Positions 34,768-43,841 of a DNA stretch of 64,000 nucleotides are shown piece after piece. The translations under genes were made by a program, and so were the position numbers. Location of the stretch: the NCBI RefSeq assembly GCF_015234275.1, contig NZ_JADGII010000008.1. One strand, 5' to 3'. Positions within the stretch are counted from its first letter, which is position 1, and each line of letters starts with the position of its first letter. The notes below the pieces were generated by a model, which was given only the letters and a program-made list of their open reading frames with translations, had not been told where the DNA came from and made no database searches. The stretch comes from Prosthecochloris ethylica. Lineage in GTDB: Bacteria > Bacteroidota > Chlorobiia > Chlorobiales > Chlorobiaceae.

Positions 34768-35121
34768 ATGAGCAGAACCACCTTGACAGAAGCTGCCCGG
34801 CTGTTTGAAGAATCTCTGGAATATCTCGAGTCTTTTGCCCGCGAAAGCCGCAAGCAGATCGGCATGACATCATCGGCCTGCGACCTCGTTCAGGGACGTG
34901 TGGATATGGAGGAACTGCGGACCGAGCTTGATTCGCGCAGCCAGGATCTCGCGCTCGCTTCTGCGTTTCTCGAGGGACTGCAGGAAAAATCGACTGAGCT
35001 GCAGGGTCTCTATGCCGATGTGGCCGCACAGATTGACCGTTGTCTGCACCAGGGCCCTTCTGGTGCGGCAGATGACGACGATGAAGGCTTCTCTCCTTCT
35101 TCCATCAGCCCTCTTGCCTGA
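34768..35121 (+). CDS. Small helical protein, function unknown
   Basis: This 117-residue protein is mostly predicted helix (TLTEAARLFEESLEYLESFARES, then MEELRTELDSRSQDLALASAFLEGLQEKS), with an acidic tail (ADDDDEG). It could form a coiled coil. It follows the VOC gene by 6 bases. It has a superficial likeness to the exonuclease VII small subunit, but the family pattern is not there, so I give no name. It converges with the nucleotidyltransferase gene. Confidence 0.6.
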   Translation: MSRTTLTEAARLFEESLEYLESFARESRKQIGMTSSACDLVQGRVDMEELRTELDSRSQDLALASAFLEGLQEKSTELQGLYADVAAQIDRCLHQGPSGAADDDDEGFSPSSISPLA

Positions 35122-35126
35122 GGGGT

Positions 35127-35864
35127 TCAGCGCTGTTTCCGCAAAATCTCTTCAGCTTCCCTGAGTTGTTCCGGGGTGTTGATGCCCCGGATTTCATCCG
35201 GATCTGAGGCGCTGAAGGCACTGATCTTTCGATGCTCCCTGAAGCAGATACCGAAGACATCGGTCAGGTAGTACTCCTGCTGGGCATTGTCGTTCGTGAT
35301 ACGGGAAAGCAGGTCGAACAGTGTCGCGGCATCGAATACGTATACGCCGGAATTGATCTCCCTGACAGCTTTTTCCTCTTCTGAGGCATCTTTCTGTTCA
35401 ACAATTTTCAGCACATCGCCTGTCGCCGGTGAACGGATGACCCGGCCGTAACCTGCAGGGTCGTCGAGTTCAGCCGTCAGGACCGTTGCCGTCGCCTTCT
35501 GGTTCCGGTGCGATGCGATCAGCTCCTGCAGGGTTTCGGGAGTGACAAGAGGTGCATCTCCTGACAGGATGATGACATCTCCGTCGAAGTCTCCGAGAGG
35601 TCTCTCGGCCTGCATCACGGCATGTCCTGTGCCGAGCTGTGGTTCCTGAAGCGCGTAGCGTACGGGCAGGTGCGCTGTTGCCTGCCTGACCCGTTCTGCC
35701 TGATGCCCCACGATCAGGACAATGTGTTCAGGTGACAGGCTCCTGGAAGTTTCTACGACATATTCGATAACCGGTTTGCCGTTTGCCTGGTGCAGCACTT
35801 TCGGAAGGTCCGACTTCATGCGAGTGCCTTTCCCGGCAGCCATGATGATCATTGCTAAGGACAT
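35127..35864 (-). CDS. GlmU-like nucleotidyltransferase, pyrophosphorylase domain only
   Basis: This 245-residue protein contains the GlmU-type uridylyltransferase domain: IIMAAGKGTRMKSDLPKVLHQ at the start, QEPQLGTGHAVMQAE at about residue 72, and VIILSGDAPLVTPETLQ. The C-terminal left-handed beta-helix acetyltransferase domain of GlmU is absent; the gene ends with GINTPEQLREAEEIL. It may make UDP-GlcNAc from GlcNAc-1-P made elsewhere, or activate another sugar phosphate. glmM lies 6.5 kb away on the other strand. Confidence 0.85.
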   Translation of the reverse strand: MSLAMIIMAAGKGTRMKSDLPKVLHQANGKPVIEYVVETSRSLSPEHIVLIVGHQAERVRQATAHLPVRYALQEPQLGTGHAVMQAERPLGDFDGDVIILSGDAPLVTPETLQELIASHRNQKATATVLTAELDDPAGYGRVIRSPATGDVLKIVEQKDASEEEKAVREINSGVYVFDAATLFDLLSRITNDNAQQEYYLTDVFGICFREHRKISAFSASDPDEIRGINTPEQLREAEEILRKQR

Positions 35865-35872
35865 GGAGGGGG

Positions 35873-35931
35873 GATTCGTTGAGTTGGTGATTCGTTGAGT
35901 TGTTTCGGATGGCGGAGATCGCCGCCATCCG
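35873..35931. repeat. 16-base tandem duplication plus 10-base hairpin between nucleotidyltransferase gene and panD
   Basis: GATTCGTTGAGTTG occurs at 35873 and again at 35889. It is followed by a perfect hairpin with arms CGGATGGCGG (35906-35915) and CCGCCATCCG (35922-35931). The two genes here are both on the minus strand, so the hairpin lies after panD in the direction of transcription. It has no T-tract, and its role is unclear. Confidence 0.55.
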
Positions 35932-35940
35932 GAATGTGTG

Positions 35941-36327
35941 TCAGAGGAGAGGTTCGTCCTCTTCTCCTACGCGGTGATGGCGCTTTGGATTGTTCTGCTG
36001 GTCGACAATCAGGATCATGGGCTTGAACTCCCTGGCCTTTTCCGCCTCTATTTCAGCAAAGGTCATAATGATGATTTCATCGCCGGGAAGCGCGCACCTG
36101 GCTGCGGCGCCGTTGAGCTGGATCTCACGTGAGCCCCGTTTTCCTTCGATGATATAGGTTTCGAAACGTTCGCCATTGTTGTTGTTGACGCAGAGCACTT
36201 TTTCATTGGGCAGCATGTCGGCCATATCCAGCAGTTCGCTGTCTATGGTGATGCTTCCTTCATATTCCAGGTCACCGCTTGTGACCACTGCATTGTGAAT
36301 CTTGGATTTTAACAGATGCAATCTCAT
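35941..36327 (-). CDS. panD: Aspartate 1-decarboxylase
   Basis: This 128-residue enzyme makes beta-alanine for pantothenate and CoA. It is a pyruvoyl enzyme that cleaves itself at G24-S25, seen in YEGSITID. NNNNGERFETYIIEG and LNGAAARCALPGDEIIIM are the rest of the family core. Length is normal. The 18-base gap to the lptC-like gene suggests co-transcription. Confidence 0.96.
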   Translation of the reverse strand: MRLHLLKSKIHNAVVTSGDLEYEGSITIDSELLDMADMLPNEKVLCVNNNNGERFETYIIEGKRGSREIQLNGAAARCALPGDEIIIMTFAEIEAEKAREFKPMILIVDQQNNPKRHHRVGEEDEPLL

Positions 36328-36345
36328 TGAAATAAACAGAGTGTT

Positions 36346-36882
36346 TTATGGTTGTAGTTCAGCTTCTCCACTGGCGTCGAGAATTGTATAGTTGTTCAGT
36401 CTGTCGTCGCTTTGCAGACCGTAACCGCGAATGGTTTCAGCCTGCTGTTCGATGGTGACGAAGCGATCTGTCCAGAGTGTGGCAGTGGCTGCCGTTCGCT
36501 TGATGTAGCTGGTTCTGAGAGTCGTGCTGTCTGCCGTGGTGATGACTACATCATCAAAGGCTTCCAGATCGCCGTTGTCATGAATAATGCCGCGCCGGGC
36601 AGACAGTGTCGTTGAGCTGTTTGCGTTTTCCCCGAAGAGCACTGCCGTGATTCCTCCATCAAGGTGCCTGGTGGTACTGTCTTCATCCCTGAATTCGGAC
36701 AGATGGCCTGCTTTCAGAAGCAGCCTGGATTCACCGTTATCGTCGATGCCGAGTGTGATGTTCCAGCTTTCCTGGACCGGAATAGTGTCACCAACAAAAC
36801 GAGTTTCTGCCAGCCGATCGAGATTTTTTTCCGGCCCGCAGCCCGTGAGCAGAGACAGAGCTGCAGCACCGGAACATATCAT
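36346..36882 (-). CDS. LptC-like lipoprotein (LPS export)
   Basis: This 178-residue protein has a very short lipoprotein signal ending in LLTGC (C15). After it comes a beta-rich region typical of the LptC/OstA-like fold: SRLLLKAGHLSEF, LSARRGIIHDNGDLEAFDDVVITTADSTTLRTSY and ETIRGYGLQSDD. LptC links the LptBFG ATPase to the periplasmic LptA bridge. ATG at 36882 is preferred; TTG at 36951 would overlap the ompH gene. The call rests on fold features and position beside ompH. Confidence 0.75.
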   Translation of the reverse strand: MICSGAAALSLLTGCGPEKNLDRLAETRFVGDTIPVQESWNITLGIDDNGESRLLLKAGHLSEFRDEDSTTRHLDGGITAVLFGENANSSTTLSARRGIIHDNGDLEAFDDVVITTADSTTLRTSYIKRTAATATLWTDRFVTIEQQAETIRGYGLQSDDRLNNYTILDASGEAELQP

Positions 36883-36910
36883 CCGTAAAGGCCGACAGGC
36901 ATGACAGATG

Positions 36911-37462
36911 TTATTTGTTGAGCTGGTCGATGACCTTGAGGGTGAGATCAAGAGAGTTGTCTCCGTAAATCATTGCCTGTTTTTCGATAACCAGTGAAAA
37001 GCCTTCCTTCTGGGCGACTTTTTTGATGGCAGCCATCACTTTCTGCTGAATCGGTTTCATCAGTTCACTCTGCTTTTTCTCGAGAGCTCCACCGCGTCCG
37101 AATTTTTCCTGTTCGTATTTCTGGATTGCCTGCAGCTTCGTTTTCAGCTCGTTTTCCTTCTGTTTTTTCGTCGAACTGTTCATCGAGGCTTTTGACTTTT
37201 CGTAATTTGCAGCGGATGTTTGAAACTCCTTCTGCATGCCTTCGAGTGTTTTTCCCCATTGTGATGTCGTTGATTTGAGGATGTTCTCGGCTTTTTTGGT
37301 TTCCGGCATCTGTTGTATGATGCGTGAAACATCCACTACACCGGTCTTGTCTGTAGCTGCTTCGGCCTCGGCGGTACCGAAGAGAAGCACAACGGCGGCG
37401 AGCATGAAGAGTGATCTTGTGAGCAGAGCTGACGGTTTCACGGTTGCGTTCATCGTGTGCAT
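36911..37462 (-). CDS. OmpH/Skp family periplasmic chaperone
   Basis: This 183-residue protein has a signal peptide (LTRSLFMLAAVVLLFGTAEAEA) followed by a mature part that begins TGVVDVSRIIQQMPETKKA. A long charged helical hairpin and the closing KVAQKEGFSLVIEKQAMIYGDNSLDLTLKVI strand complete the Skp fold. Skp guards unfolded outer membrane proteins on the way to BamA, also encoded in this window. The start at 37462 and the ATG nine bases later are both possible. It probably belongs with the lptC-like gene. Confidence 0.88.
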   Translation of the reverse strand: MHTMNATVKPSALLTRSLFMLAAVVLLFGTAEAEAATDKTGVVDVSRIIQQMPETKKAENILKSTTSQWGKTLEGMQKEFQTSAANYEKSKASMNSSTKKQKENELKTKLQAIQKYEQEKFGRGGALEKKQSELMKPIQQKVMAAIKKVAQKEGFSLVIEKQAMIYGDNSLDLTLKVIDQLNK

Positions 37463-37595
37463 GAGTGTCGTTGGTCTTGAATTTGTAGAAGGTTGCCGTC
37501 CGTACTGTCTACGGCACGGAAAATCAACATTTCAAAGGTAATAATTCCCATGTAAAAACCTATATGCTATGTAGGCCGGCAGGGGCGGAGAGTGG

Positions 37596-38741
37596 TCAGG
37601 AAACGGTTTTCTGGAATAATTGACCGGGCAGTTGTTCGACAAGGTTTTTCATTTCGAGATCGAACAGCCGGATCAGGAGATCCGCAGGAGCCGAGCCGGC
37701 CCTGGAGGCAAGTTCGTCGATATGGCGCGGAGTGTCGTCGAGCAGGTCCAGCAGCTGCTGTTCGTCTCTGGCGAGGTGCGGTCGCTTGTGATGAAGGTCG
37801 TTTGTGGAGCCAGGCTCGGGTTTGCGGAGAAATTCCGGGAGTTCCTGCAGGATGGAGTCCGGTGACGTAACCAGCCTGGCATGCCCCCGTTCTATAAGCT
37901 TGTTCGTGCCGCGGGAGGTCCTCGAAAAGATCGGCCCGGGTACGGCGAAGACCTCCCTGTTCTGTTCGAGTGCTTCAGCCGCAGTGATCAGTGAGCCCCC
38001 CCGGGTATCGGATTCAACGACCAGCGTTCCGTAACAGAGGCCTGAAATCAGGCGGTTTCGTTTCGGGAAATTACCGGGCCTGATGGCTGTTTCCGGAGGT
38101 TCTTCTGAAACAAGGGCTCCGTGTTCGATGATGCGAGGCCAGAGTTTTCCCCTGGGATCGGTATACGGATTGTCGACGCCTCCGGCGAGAACCGCGACCG
38201 TGGTCCCGCCGTGCTCGATCGCGGTCGTGTGGGCGACGGTATCAACCCCGAACGCGAGACCGCTGACGATGGTCATGCCTCTCGAGACCAGTCCGCTGCA
38301 GAGGCTTTCCGTTGCTTTTCTGCCGTAGGTGCTGACCTCCCTGGTGCCGACAACCGCCAGCGAGGGGGTGCTGAGCGCCTGGATGCTGCCGCGGACAAAC
38401 AGGCAAGGCGGCGGATCGTACAGCTCTTTCAGCAGCGGAGGGTAGGACGTGTCGACGATGGTGACGATGCCGGCTCCCAGACGTTCGAGCTTCTCGACTA
38501 TGGCTTCGGCTTCGGTAGTGGCTTTTCGGCTGCTCCCGGGTTCGTTGAATGTCCGGTGAATGCTCTCTGACAGCGCCGGGCCGATCCCCGGAACAGCGCT
38601 GAGCTGTCCGGGGGTCATTGCGGGAATCCTGTCATGAGATGCCGTCGAAAGAAGTGCCTTGATGGTGGCCGGTCCAAGTCCCCTGATCATCGACAGGATG
38701 AGCAGGGTCAGGGTCGGTGATGCCGTGGGGGGGATGCTCAT
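37596..38741 (-). CDS. dprA: DNA processing protein DprA
   Basis: This 381-residue protein protects incoming single-stranded DNA and loads RecA during transformation. A helix-hairpin-helix region at the start (IRGLGPATIKALLS and VPGIGPALSESIHR) precedes the DprA Rossmann domain with GTREVSTYGR, SGLAFGVDTVAHTTAIEHGG, LAGGVDNPYTDPR and FPKRNRLISGL. A C-terminal winged-helix-like part has LLDLLDDTPRHIDELA. The stop is 133 bases from ompH. The gene is a common competence marker but does not by itself prove natural transformation. Confidence 0.94.
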   Translation of the reverse strand: MSIPPTASPTLTLLILSMIRGLGPATIKALLSTASHDRIPAMTPGQLSAVPGIGPALSESIHRTFNEPGSSRKATTEAEAIVEKLERLGAGIVTIVDTSYPPLLKELYDPPPCLFVRGSIQALSTPSLAVVGTREVSTYGRKATESLCSGLVSRGMTIVSGLAFGVDTVAHTTAIEHGGTTVAVLAGGVDNPYTDPRGKLWPRIIEHGALVSEEPPETAIRPGNFPKRNRLISGLCYGTLVVESDTRGGSLITAAEALEQNREVFAVPGPIFSRTSRGTNKLIERGHARLVTSPDSILQELPEFLRKPEPGSTNDLHHKRPHLARDEQQLLDLLDDTPRHIDELASRAGSAPADLLIRLFDLEMKNLVEQLPGQLFQKTVS

Positions 38742-38756
38742 GATGGAACGGGCGGT

Positions 38757-39755
38757 TTAGAAATCCCTTTTCATGAGCTTCAGGGCGAACCCTTTCAGGT
38801 AGTCTCTTTCTTCGGCAAACGGAAGGGTGTCAAGTGACGAAAGGGCGTCTTCCGTATCGCGGTTGATCAGCTGGCGAGCTTCCTCGAGCACTCCGCACTG
38901 TTCGAAAATGGTACGGATATCGGCAACCCGTTCAGGTTCGATGCCCTTGTTGTCGATAATCGACTGCAGGGTATCGTGAGCATGCCCGCTGGTGAGTTCG
39001 AGCGAGCGCAGAAGGAGATATGTCTTTTTGCCGTTGATGACGTCCCCTCCGGGGATTTTGCCGGATTTTCCGTCATCGGCCATGATGTCGAGATAGTCGT
39101 CCTGCACCTGGAACGCACGGCCGATTTTTTCTCCGAAGGTCACCAGGGCCCGGAGCTGTTCATCCGATGCGTTACCCACAACTCCGCCTGCTTCGAGTGC
39201 CGCGGAGATCAGGCGTCCGGTTTTCTTCGAAATCATGTCGAGGTAGTCGTCGATCGTCGCATGCGAGCTTTTCTCCAGCTCGATATCCAGCGCCTGGCCT
39301 TCGCAGATCGTGATATTGGCATCGTTGAGAATATGAACCAGTTCGGCGCGCCGGTCCGTATCGGTGCGCAGAGCGCATTCATAGGCAAATGCGATCATCA
39401 TGTCGCCGGAAAGAATGGCGGTGTTTTCGTCCCATTTGAGGTGTACCGTCGGCCGTCCGTGGCGCAGGTCGGCCTTGTCCATGATGTCATCATGCATCAG
39501 GGTGAAGTTATGCAGGATTTCGACACCGAGGGCAGCGTCGAGAGCCTTGTCGGAAGAGCCGGAGACTGCTTCGCATGCCAGCAGGGTGAGAAACGGCCTG
39601 ATCCTTTTGCCTTTGCCTTCGAGAATATAGCGGGCCGGAGCATAGAGGGTTTCCGGGCTGCTCGTGGTGAAGCATCGTGAAAGCGCGGCGTTGATGCGCT
39701 GGTGATAGGTTCTGTATCGTGATTCGACCTGGTCCTGTGTCAGACTGAGCTTCAT
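38757..39755 (-). CDS. Polyprenyl (probable geranylgeranyl) diphosphate synthase
   Basis: This 332-residue trans-prenyltransferase has both aspartate motifs: DDIMD (residues 89-93) and DDYLD (219-223), with GKRIRPF before the first and an ATG start at 39755 (MKLSLTQDQ). It builds C15-C20 or longer prenyl diphosphates. In green sulfur bacteria such an enzyme feeds chlorophyll, carotenoid and quinone tails. The A/L residues five positions before the first motif do not let me fix chain length with confidence. It overlaps fni by 4 bases. Confidence 0.9.
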   Translation of the reverse strand: MKLSLTQDQVESRYRTYHQRINAALSRCFTTSSPETLYAPARYILEGKGKRIRPFLTLLACEAVSGSSDKALDAALGVEILHNFTLMHDDIMDKADLRHGRPTVHLKWDENTAILSGDMMIAFAYECALRTDTDRRAELVHILNDANITICEGQALDIELEKSSHATIDDYLDMISKKTGRLISAALEAGGVVGNASDEQLRALVTFGEKIGRAFQVQDDYLDIMADDGKSGKIPGGDVINGKKTYLLLRSLELTSGHAHDTLQSIIDNKGIEPERVADIRTIFEQCGVLEEARQLINRDTEDALSSLDTLPFAEERDYLKGFALKLMKRDF

Positions 39756-40831
39756 GGCTGTTTGTGTTTTAAAGACGTCCTTGTTTGCTGTAAATCTTGT
39801 AATGTTGCCGAGCCGGTCAGGAACATGGCGGCCCTGAGATCGTTCATCCATGTAAGAATGGTCTCTTCGAGACGACCGTTGTGCAGCGCCTGGAGCAGTG
39901 CTCCGGCACTTGCAGCTATGTCTGCCCCAAGGGCAATGGCTTTTGCGATATCGAGGCCGTGACTGATGCCTCCGGAAGCGATGACGGAGAATGGGGCGGA
40001 ATCCGGGTTGCGCTGTTTCAGTTCCCGGAGCTGCATGAGGCAGTGTGCTGTCGGAATGCCCCACTCCAGGAGTTCCTCGAGAGCTTCCGGGCTGAAACGG
40101 TTGTCTTCGCCGAACTGACGGCGGTAGCGGACCTCTTCGACTTTCTGCCAGTTCAGTCCGCCTGCTCCCGCAACATCGATCACAGAAACGCCGGCATCGA
40201 CCAGCATTCGGGCCGCCTGTGCCGAGATGCCGCAGCCGACCTCTTTTGCGATGACCGGGATGTCGAGGGTTCGGGTAATACTGGAAATTTCGCTGAGCAG
40301 ATTGCGGAAATCCGTGCTGCCTTCAGGCTGGAAGAGTTCCTGTGCCGGATTGAGATGCACGATCAGGCCGTCGGCGGCAATGATGCCGGTCAGGGTGTCG
40401 AGGTCTCCGGCAGACAGGCCGCGCGCAACTTCAGGAGCGCCGATGTTGGCGAGAACGGGGATCGACGGTGCGACTTCCCGGACGATGGAGAAGGTGTTGC
40501 GGAAGTCGTCATTCTCGAGAGCCTGGCGCATGCTGCCGACACCGAGAGGGATGTTGAGCTTTTCGGCGGTTTCTGCAATGGTCCTGTTGAGTTCGGCAGC
40601 TTTGGCATAGCCCCCGGTCATGGAGGAGATCATCAGGGGGCAGCTGATCTTCCTTCCGAGAAATGTTGTCGACAGGTCGATATCGCTGAAATTGATTTCG
40701 GGCACGGCGTTGTGCTCCAGCTCGACCTCTGCAAAACCGGATGTTTTGCAGCTGAACGAAACCGGGTCGTTAAGGCAGATCTCGACATGACTGTGCTTGC
40801 GCGTGACAGTCGGATTTTCTGTATGGTTCAT
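39752..40831 (-). CDS. fni: Type 2 isopentenyl diphosphate isomerase
   Basis: This 359-residue FMN-dependent enzyme interconverts IPP and DMAPP. Visible family features include TTFLGRKISCPLMISSMTGG, LGVGSMRQALEN, the HLNPAQELFQPEGSTDF substrate site, VKEVGCG-like IAKEVGCGIS and VDVAGAGGLNW. ATG at 40831 (MNHTENP) is preferred over the GTG at 40849. It is directly upstream of, and overlaps, the prenyl synthase gene it supplies with substrate, a neat pathway pairing. Confidence 0.95.
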   Translation of the reverse strand: MNHTENPTVTRKHSHVEICLNDPVSFSCKTSGFAEVELEHNAVPEINFSDIDLSTTFLGRKISCPLMISSMTGGYAKAAELNRTIAETAEKLNIPLGVGSMRQALENDDFRNTFSIVREVAPSIPVLANIGAPEVARGLSAGDLDTLTGIIAADGLIVHLNPAQELFQPEGSTDFRNLLSEISSITRTLDIPVIAKEVGCGISAQAARMLVDAGVSVIDVAGAGGLNWQKVEEVRYRRQFGEDNRFSPEALEELLEWGIPTAHCLMQLRELKQRNPDSAPFSVIASGGISHGLDIAKAIALGADIAASAGALLQALHNGRLEETILTWMNDLRAAMFLTGSATLQDLQQTRTSLKHKQP

Positions 40832-41021
40832 GACGCCTGATGGCAGCACGGTTAGGGTTTCTGGTTGATGTGTGAAATGTACAACTTAACCTTGATATCG
40901 CAATATTTTTGTGCTTGCCCCGCCATTGTGCCGGCTGAACGCGGAAATTCACTTGCGTGTGGCGGGCGGGCACGGTATGTTTGAGATATTCTGAATTTAC
41001 GAGAACTGCAACCGGCCTGAT

Positions 41022-42290
41022 ATGCTTCGACTTATCTGGGACATCGCTCTGCATCACCTTTCGGGCCGCAGGCGACAGACGCTGACAACGGTGACCGGCG
41101 TGGCGGTCAGCACCATGGTGCTGATCACGACGATTTCCCTGACCAGGGGCCTGCTGGATTCGTTTGTCGACACCATTGTCGATGTCGCCCCTCACATGAC
41201 CCTGAAAGGTGAGCCTGTCACGCCACCGGCCGTGGACCTGGTGACGGATGTCGGAGGAGGGGTCAGGGGGTTTGTCGAGGAGAATGTGCGGAAGGAAGAG
41301 CGGGAAGAGGTCAGGGCCTATCGCCGTATTCTCGAGATGCTTCAGCAGGAGCCGTTCGGCTCTGAAGTTACAGCGGTTTCCCCCTACGTCCAGACCCAGG
41401 TGATGGTGATCAATGGCAACCGCAATCAGCCGCTCGTGTTCAAAGGAGTTGATGTCGATCGGGAGGACCGTATCAGCGGGCTGGCGTCAAAATTGGTGGC
41501 GGGTTCTCTCGAGGCGTTCCGGAAAACGCCGGGGGCTCTGCTGGTCGGGCGCAGTGTTGCGGAGGATCTCGAGCTCGATGTCAACGATGAGGTGACGGTC
41601 GTGCCGGCATCGGGGCCTTCCCGCCAGTCCACGGTTGCCGGCGTGTTCTTTACCGGGGTGAATGCCGTGGACAATACGGTGTTCGTCACGCTGAAGTTCG
41701 GAAGGATTCTCGAGCAGCTTTCGGCCGACAAGGTGAGTGGCATCGCGTTTCAGGTGCGTGACCCGCAAGCGACTGACCGTCCTGCGGCCTCTATCGAACG
41801 CATGACCGGCTATCGTTGCGAAACCTGGCAGGAACAGAACGCCAACATACTGTCGCTGTTTACCCGTATAGGGTATATCGTCATGTCCCTTGTGGGGTTC
41901 GTGGGGATTGTTTCGGGCTTCGGGGTGGCCAATATCCTGGTGACCACGGTGTTTGAAAAAAGCAGGGATATCGCCATCATGAAATCGTTCGGGTTTTCAG
42001 CGCCCGTTCTTGTTTCCCTGTTCATTCTCGAGGGCTTTCTTGTCGGGCTTGCCGGAGCGCTTGCCGGAGGCATACTGTCTGTAGGTTCTATCGCTTTTCT
42101 CGGCAGCCTGCCGGTAGAAACATCTCAGGGCCCCCTGACGAAAACCGGTTTCAGCATGTCATGGAACCCGCTGTATTTTCTGATGGTGATCGTGGCAACC
42201 AGCATGATCAGCACCATTGCGGCAATGTTTCCGGCACTGAAAGCGGCCCGCATGGAGCCTGTCAGCGTGTTGCGTGACAGCAGCCTGTAG
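41022..42290 (+). CDS. LolC/LolE-type ABC transporter permease
   Basis: This 422-residue protein has an N-terminal helix (about residues 20-40), a large MacB-like periplasmic domain (about 45-285) and three C-terminal helices of the FtsX type. TVFEKSRDIAIMKSFGFS and ALKAARMEPVSVLRDSS are the usual coupling and C-terminal motifs. LolC/E pull lipoproteins out of the inner membrane. An ATPase partner is not encoded next to it. It is divergent from fni, with a 190-base shared promoter region. Confidence 0.87.
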   Translation: MLRLIWDIALHHLSGRRRQTLTTVTGVAVSTMVLITTISLTRGLLDSFVDTIVDVAPHMTLKGEPVTPPAVDLVTDVGGGVRGFVEENVRKEEREEVRAYRRILEMLQQEPFGSEVTAVSPYVQTQVMVINGNRNQPLVFKGVDVDREDRISGLASKLVAGSLEAFRKTPGALLVGRSVAEDLELDVNDEVTVVPASGPSRQSTVAGVFFTGVNAVDNTVFVTLKFGRILEQLSADKVSGIAFQVRDPQATDRPAASIERMTGYRCETWQEQNANILSLFTRIGYIVMSLVGFVGIVSGFGVANILVTTVFEKSRDIAIMKSFGFSAPVLVSLFILEGFLVGLAGALAGGILSVGSIAFLGSLPVETSQGPLTKTGFSMSWNPLYFLMVIVATSMISTIAAMFPALKAARMEPVSVLRDSSL

Positions 42291-42385
42291 CTTTTCCTCC
42301 GGGATCTGCATTCCTCTTGATTTTCTGTATATTCCCCGTGTCCGGTTCACCGGTTTTTCTTTTCATCAGCAAAATTCAGAGCCTC

Positions 42386-43795
42386 ATGAGTTTGATGGTC
42401 AGTGTTTCGGGTATCCGCGGAGTTGTCGGTGAAAGCATGACACCGAGAGTTCTGGTATCGTTTACACAGGCATTCGCGACCTGGTTACGCGGGAGAGGAG
42501 AGCCTCTTGACCGCCAGCCGCTGGTTGTGATCGGGCGCGATACGAGGCCTACCGGCGACAGTATTACCGGGCTTGTCAGTCATACGCTTGCACTGTGTGG
42601 CTGCAGGGTGCTCGATATCGGTGTCGCCTCGACGCCGACGGTCGAAATGGCGGTGACTGCCGAAGAGGCTGACGGAGGGATCATCGTTACGGCGTCGCAC
42701 AATCCTGTCGAATGGAATGCGCTGAAACTTCTCGACAGCAGGGGGGAGTTTCTCGATGAAACCGGTCTGGAGGAACTTCTCTGCATGCTGCGTGACGAAC
42801 GCTACCATCTCGCCCGATGGGAAAGTGTCGGAGAGTGTTTCCGTGACGAGAACTATGACGACTACCATATCCGGAAGGTGCTCGAACTGCCGGTGATCGA
42901 TACCGGACGTATTGCACGGCAGGAATTCAGGGTACTCGTCGATGCCGTCGAGGGAGCCGGATCATTCGTGGTCCCCGAGCTCTGCAGAAGCCTCGGGATT
43001 GCCGACGTCCTGACGGTCAGTTGCGGAGGGAGCGGGATTTTTCCGCGAAATCCCGAGCCGATCGCCGACTATCTTGCCGATACCATGAAGAAGGTTCGGG
43101 AGAACGGGTGCGATTTCGGAATTATTGTCGATCCCGATGCTGATCGTCTTGCGCTGGTGTGCGAGGACGGCTCGCTGTTCGGAGAGGAGTATACGCTGGT
43201 GGCCTGTGCAGACTTTTACCTCCGTCACCGGTCCGGCCCGGTCGTCAACAACCTTTCCAGCAGCAGGGCGCTCAGGGATGTGGCCGGGCGTCACGGCGTG
43301 GAGTGCTTGAGTGCCAGGGTCGGTGAGGCCAACGTCAGTGCGCTGATGAAGTCCGCCGGTGCAGTGATCGGTGGTGAAGGCAATGGAGGGGTTATTCTGC
43401 CGGAACTGCATTACGGCAGGGATGCTCTTGTTGGTATCGGGCTGTTCGTCCAGGCGTTTGCCGAGTGGCGTGACAGCCAGCAAGGCCCCCGGAAGCTGTC
43501 GGATTTTCGCAGGGAGTTCCCTCACTACGAGATGCTCAAGCGCAAGATCGAGCTTGAAGAACGGCCAGCGGATTTCGGACCGCTGTTCGACCGGCTCGAG
43601 GCACTCTTCCCTGAAGCCGCCGCAAACCGTCTGGATGGACTGAAGCTCGATTTCGCATCATCGTGGATCCATGTCCGTCCGTCCAACACCGAGCCGGTAT
43701 TGAGAATGTATGCAGAGGCGGCGACCGCAAGGGAGGCCGATGAGCTTGCCGGGAGTGTTACAGCAGAAATCATGGCATTTCTGCAGAAGAGCTGA
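42386..43795 (+). CDS. glmM: Phosphoglucosamine mutase-type enzyme
   Basis: This 469-residue alpha-D-phosphohexomutase starts SLMVSVSGIRGVVGE. It has the catalytic serine S104 in TASHNPVEWN, the metal-binding loop DPDADRLA (about residue 243), the sugar-binding GEGNGG and the phosphate loop RPSNTEPVLRMYAEA near the end. GlmM makes GlcN-1-P for peptidoglycan and LPS. The ATG at 42386 is used; the frame extends further upstream but with unlikely sequence. A phosphomannomutase/phosphoglucomutase specificity cannot be ruled out. Confidence 0.85.
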   Translation: MSLMVSVSGIRGVVGESMTPRVLVSFTQAFATWLRGRGEPLDRQPLVVIGRDTRPTGDSITGLVSHTLALCGCRVLDIGVASTPTVEMAVTAEEADGGIIVTASHNPVEWNALKLLDSRGEFLDETGLEELLCMLRDERYHLARWESVGECFRDENYDDYHIRKVLELPVIDTGRIARQEFRVLVDAVEGAGSFVVPELCRSLGIADVLTVSCGGSGIFPRNPEPIADYLADTMKKVRENGCDFGIIVDPDADRLALVCEDGSLFGEEYTLVACADFYLRHRSGPVVNNLSSSRALRDVAGRHGVECLSARVGEANVSALMKSAGAVIGGEGNGGVILPELHYGRDALVGIGLFVQAFAEWRDSQQGPRKLSDFRREFPHYEMLKRKIELEERPADFGPLFDRLEALFPEAAANRLDGLKLDFASSWIHVRPSNTEPVLRMYAEAATAREADELAGSVTAEIMAFLQKS

Positions 43796-43841
43796 ACTGG
43801 TTTTGTTTCAATGAGTGCGTGATGACGAGCAGTGTGCAGAT

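Noticed and set aside
34768..35121. Exonuclease VII small subunit (xseB)
   Set aside because: Size and helices fit roughly, but the conserved small-subunit pattern is not present.
35873..35931. Hairpin after panD as a terminator
   Set aside because: The stem is strong but no T-tract follows on the minus strand, so it is listed only as a repeat.
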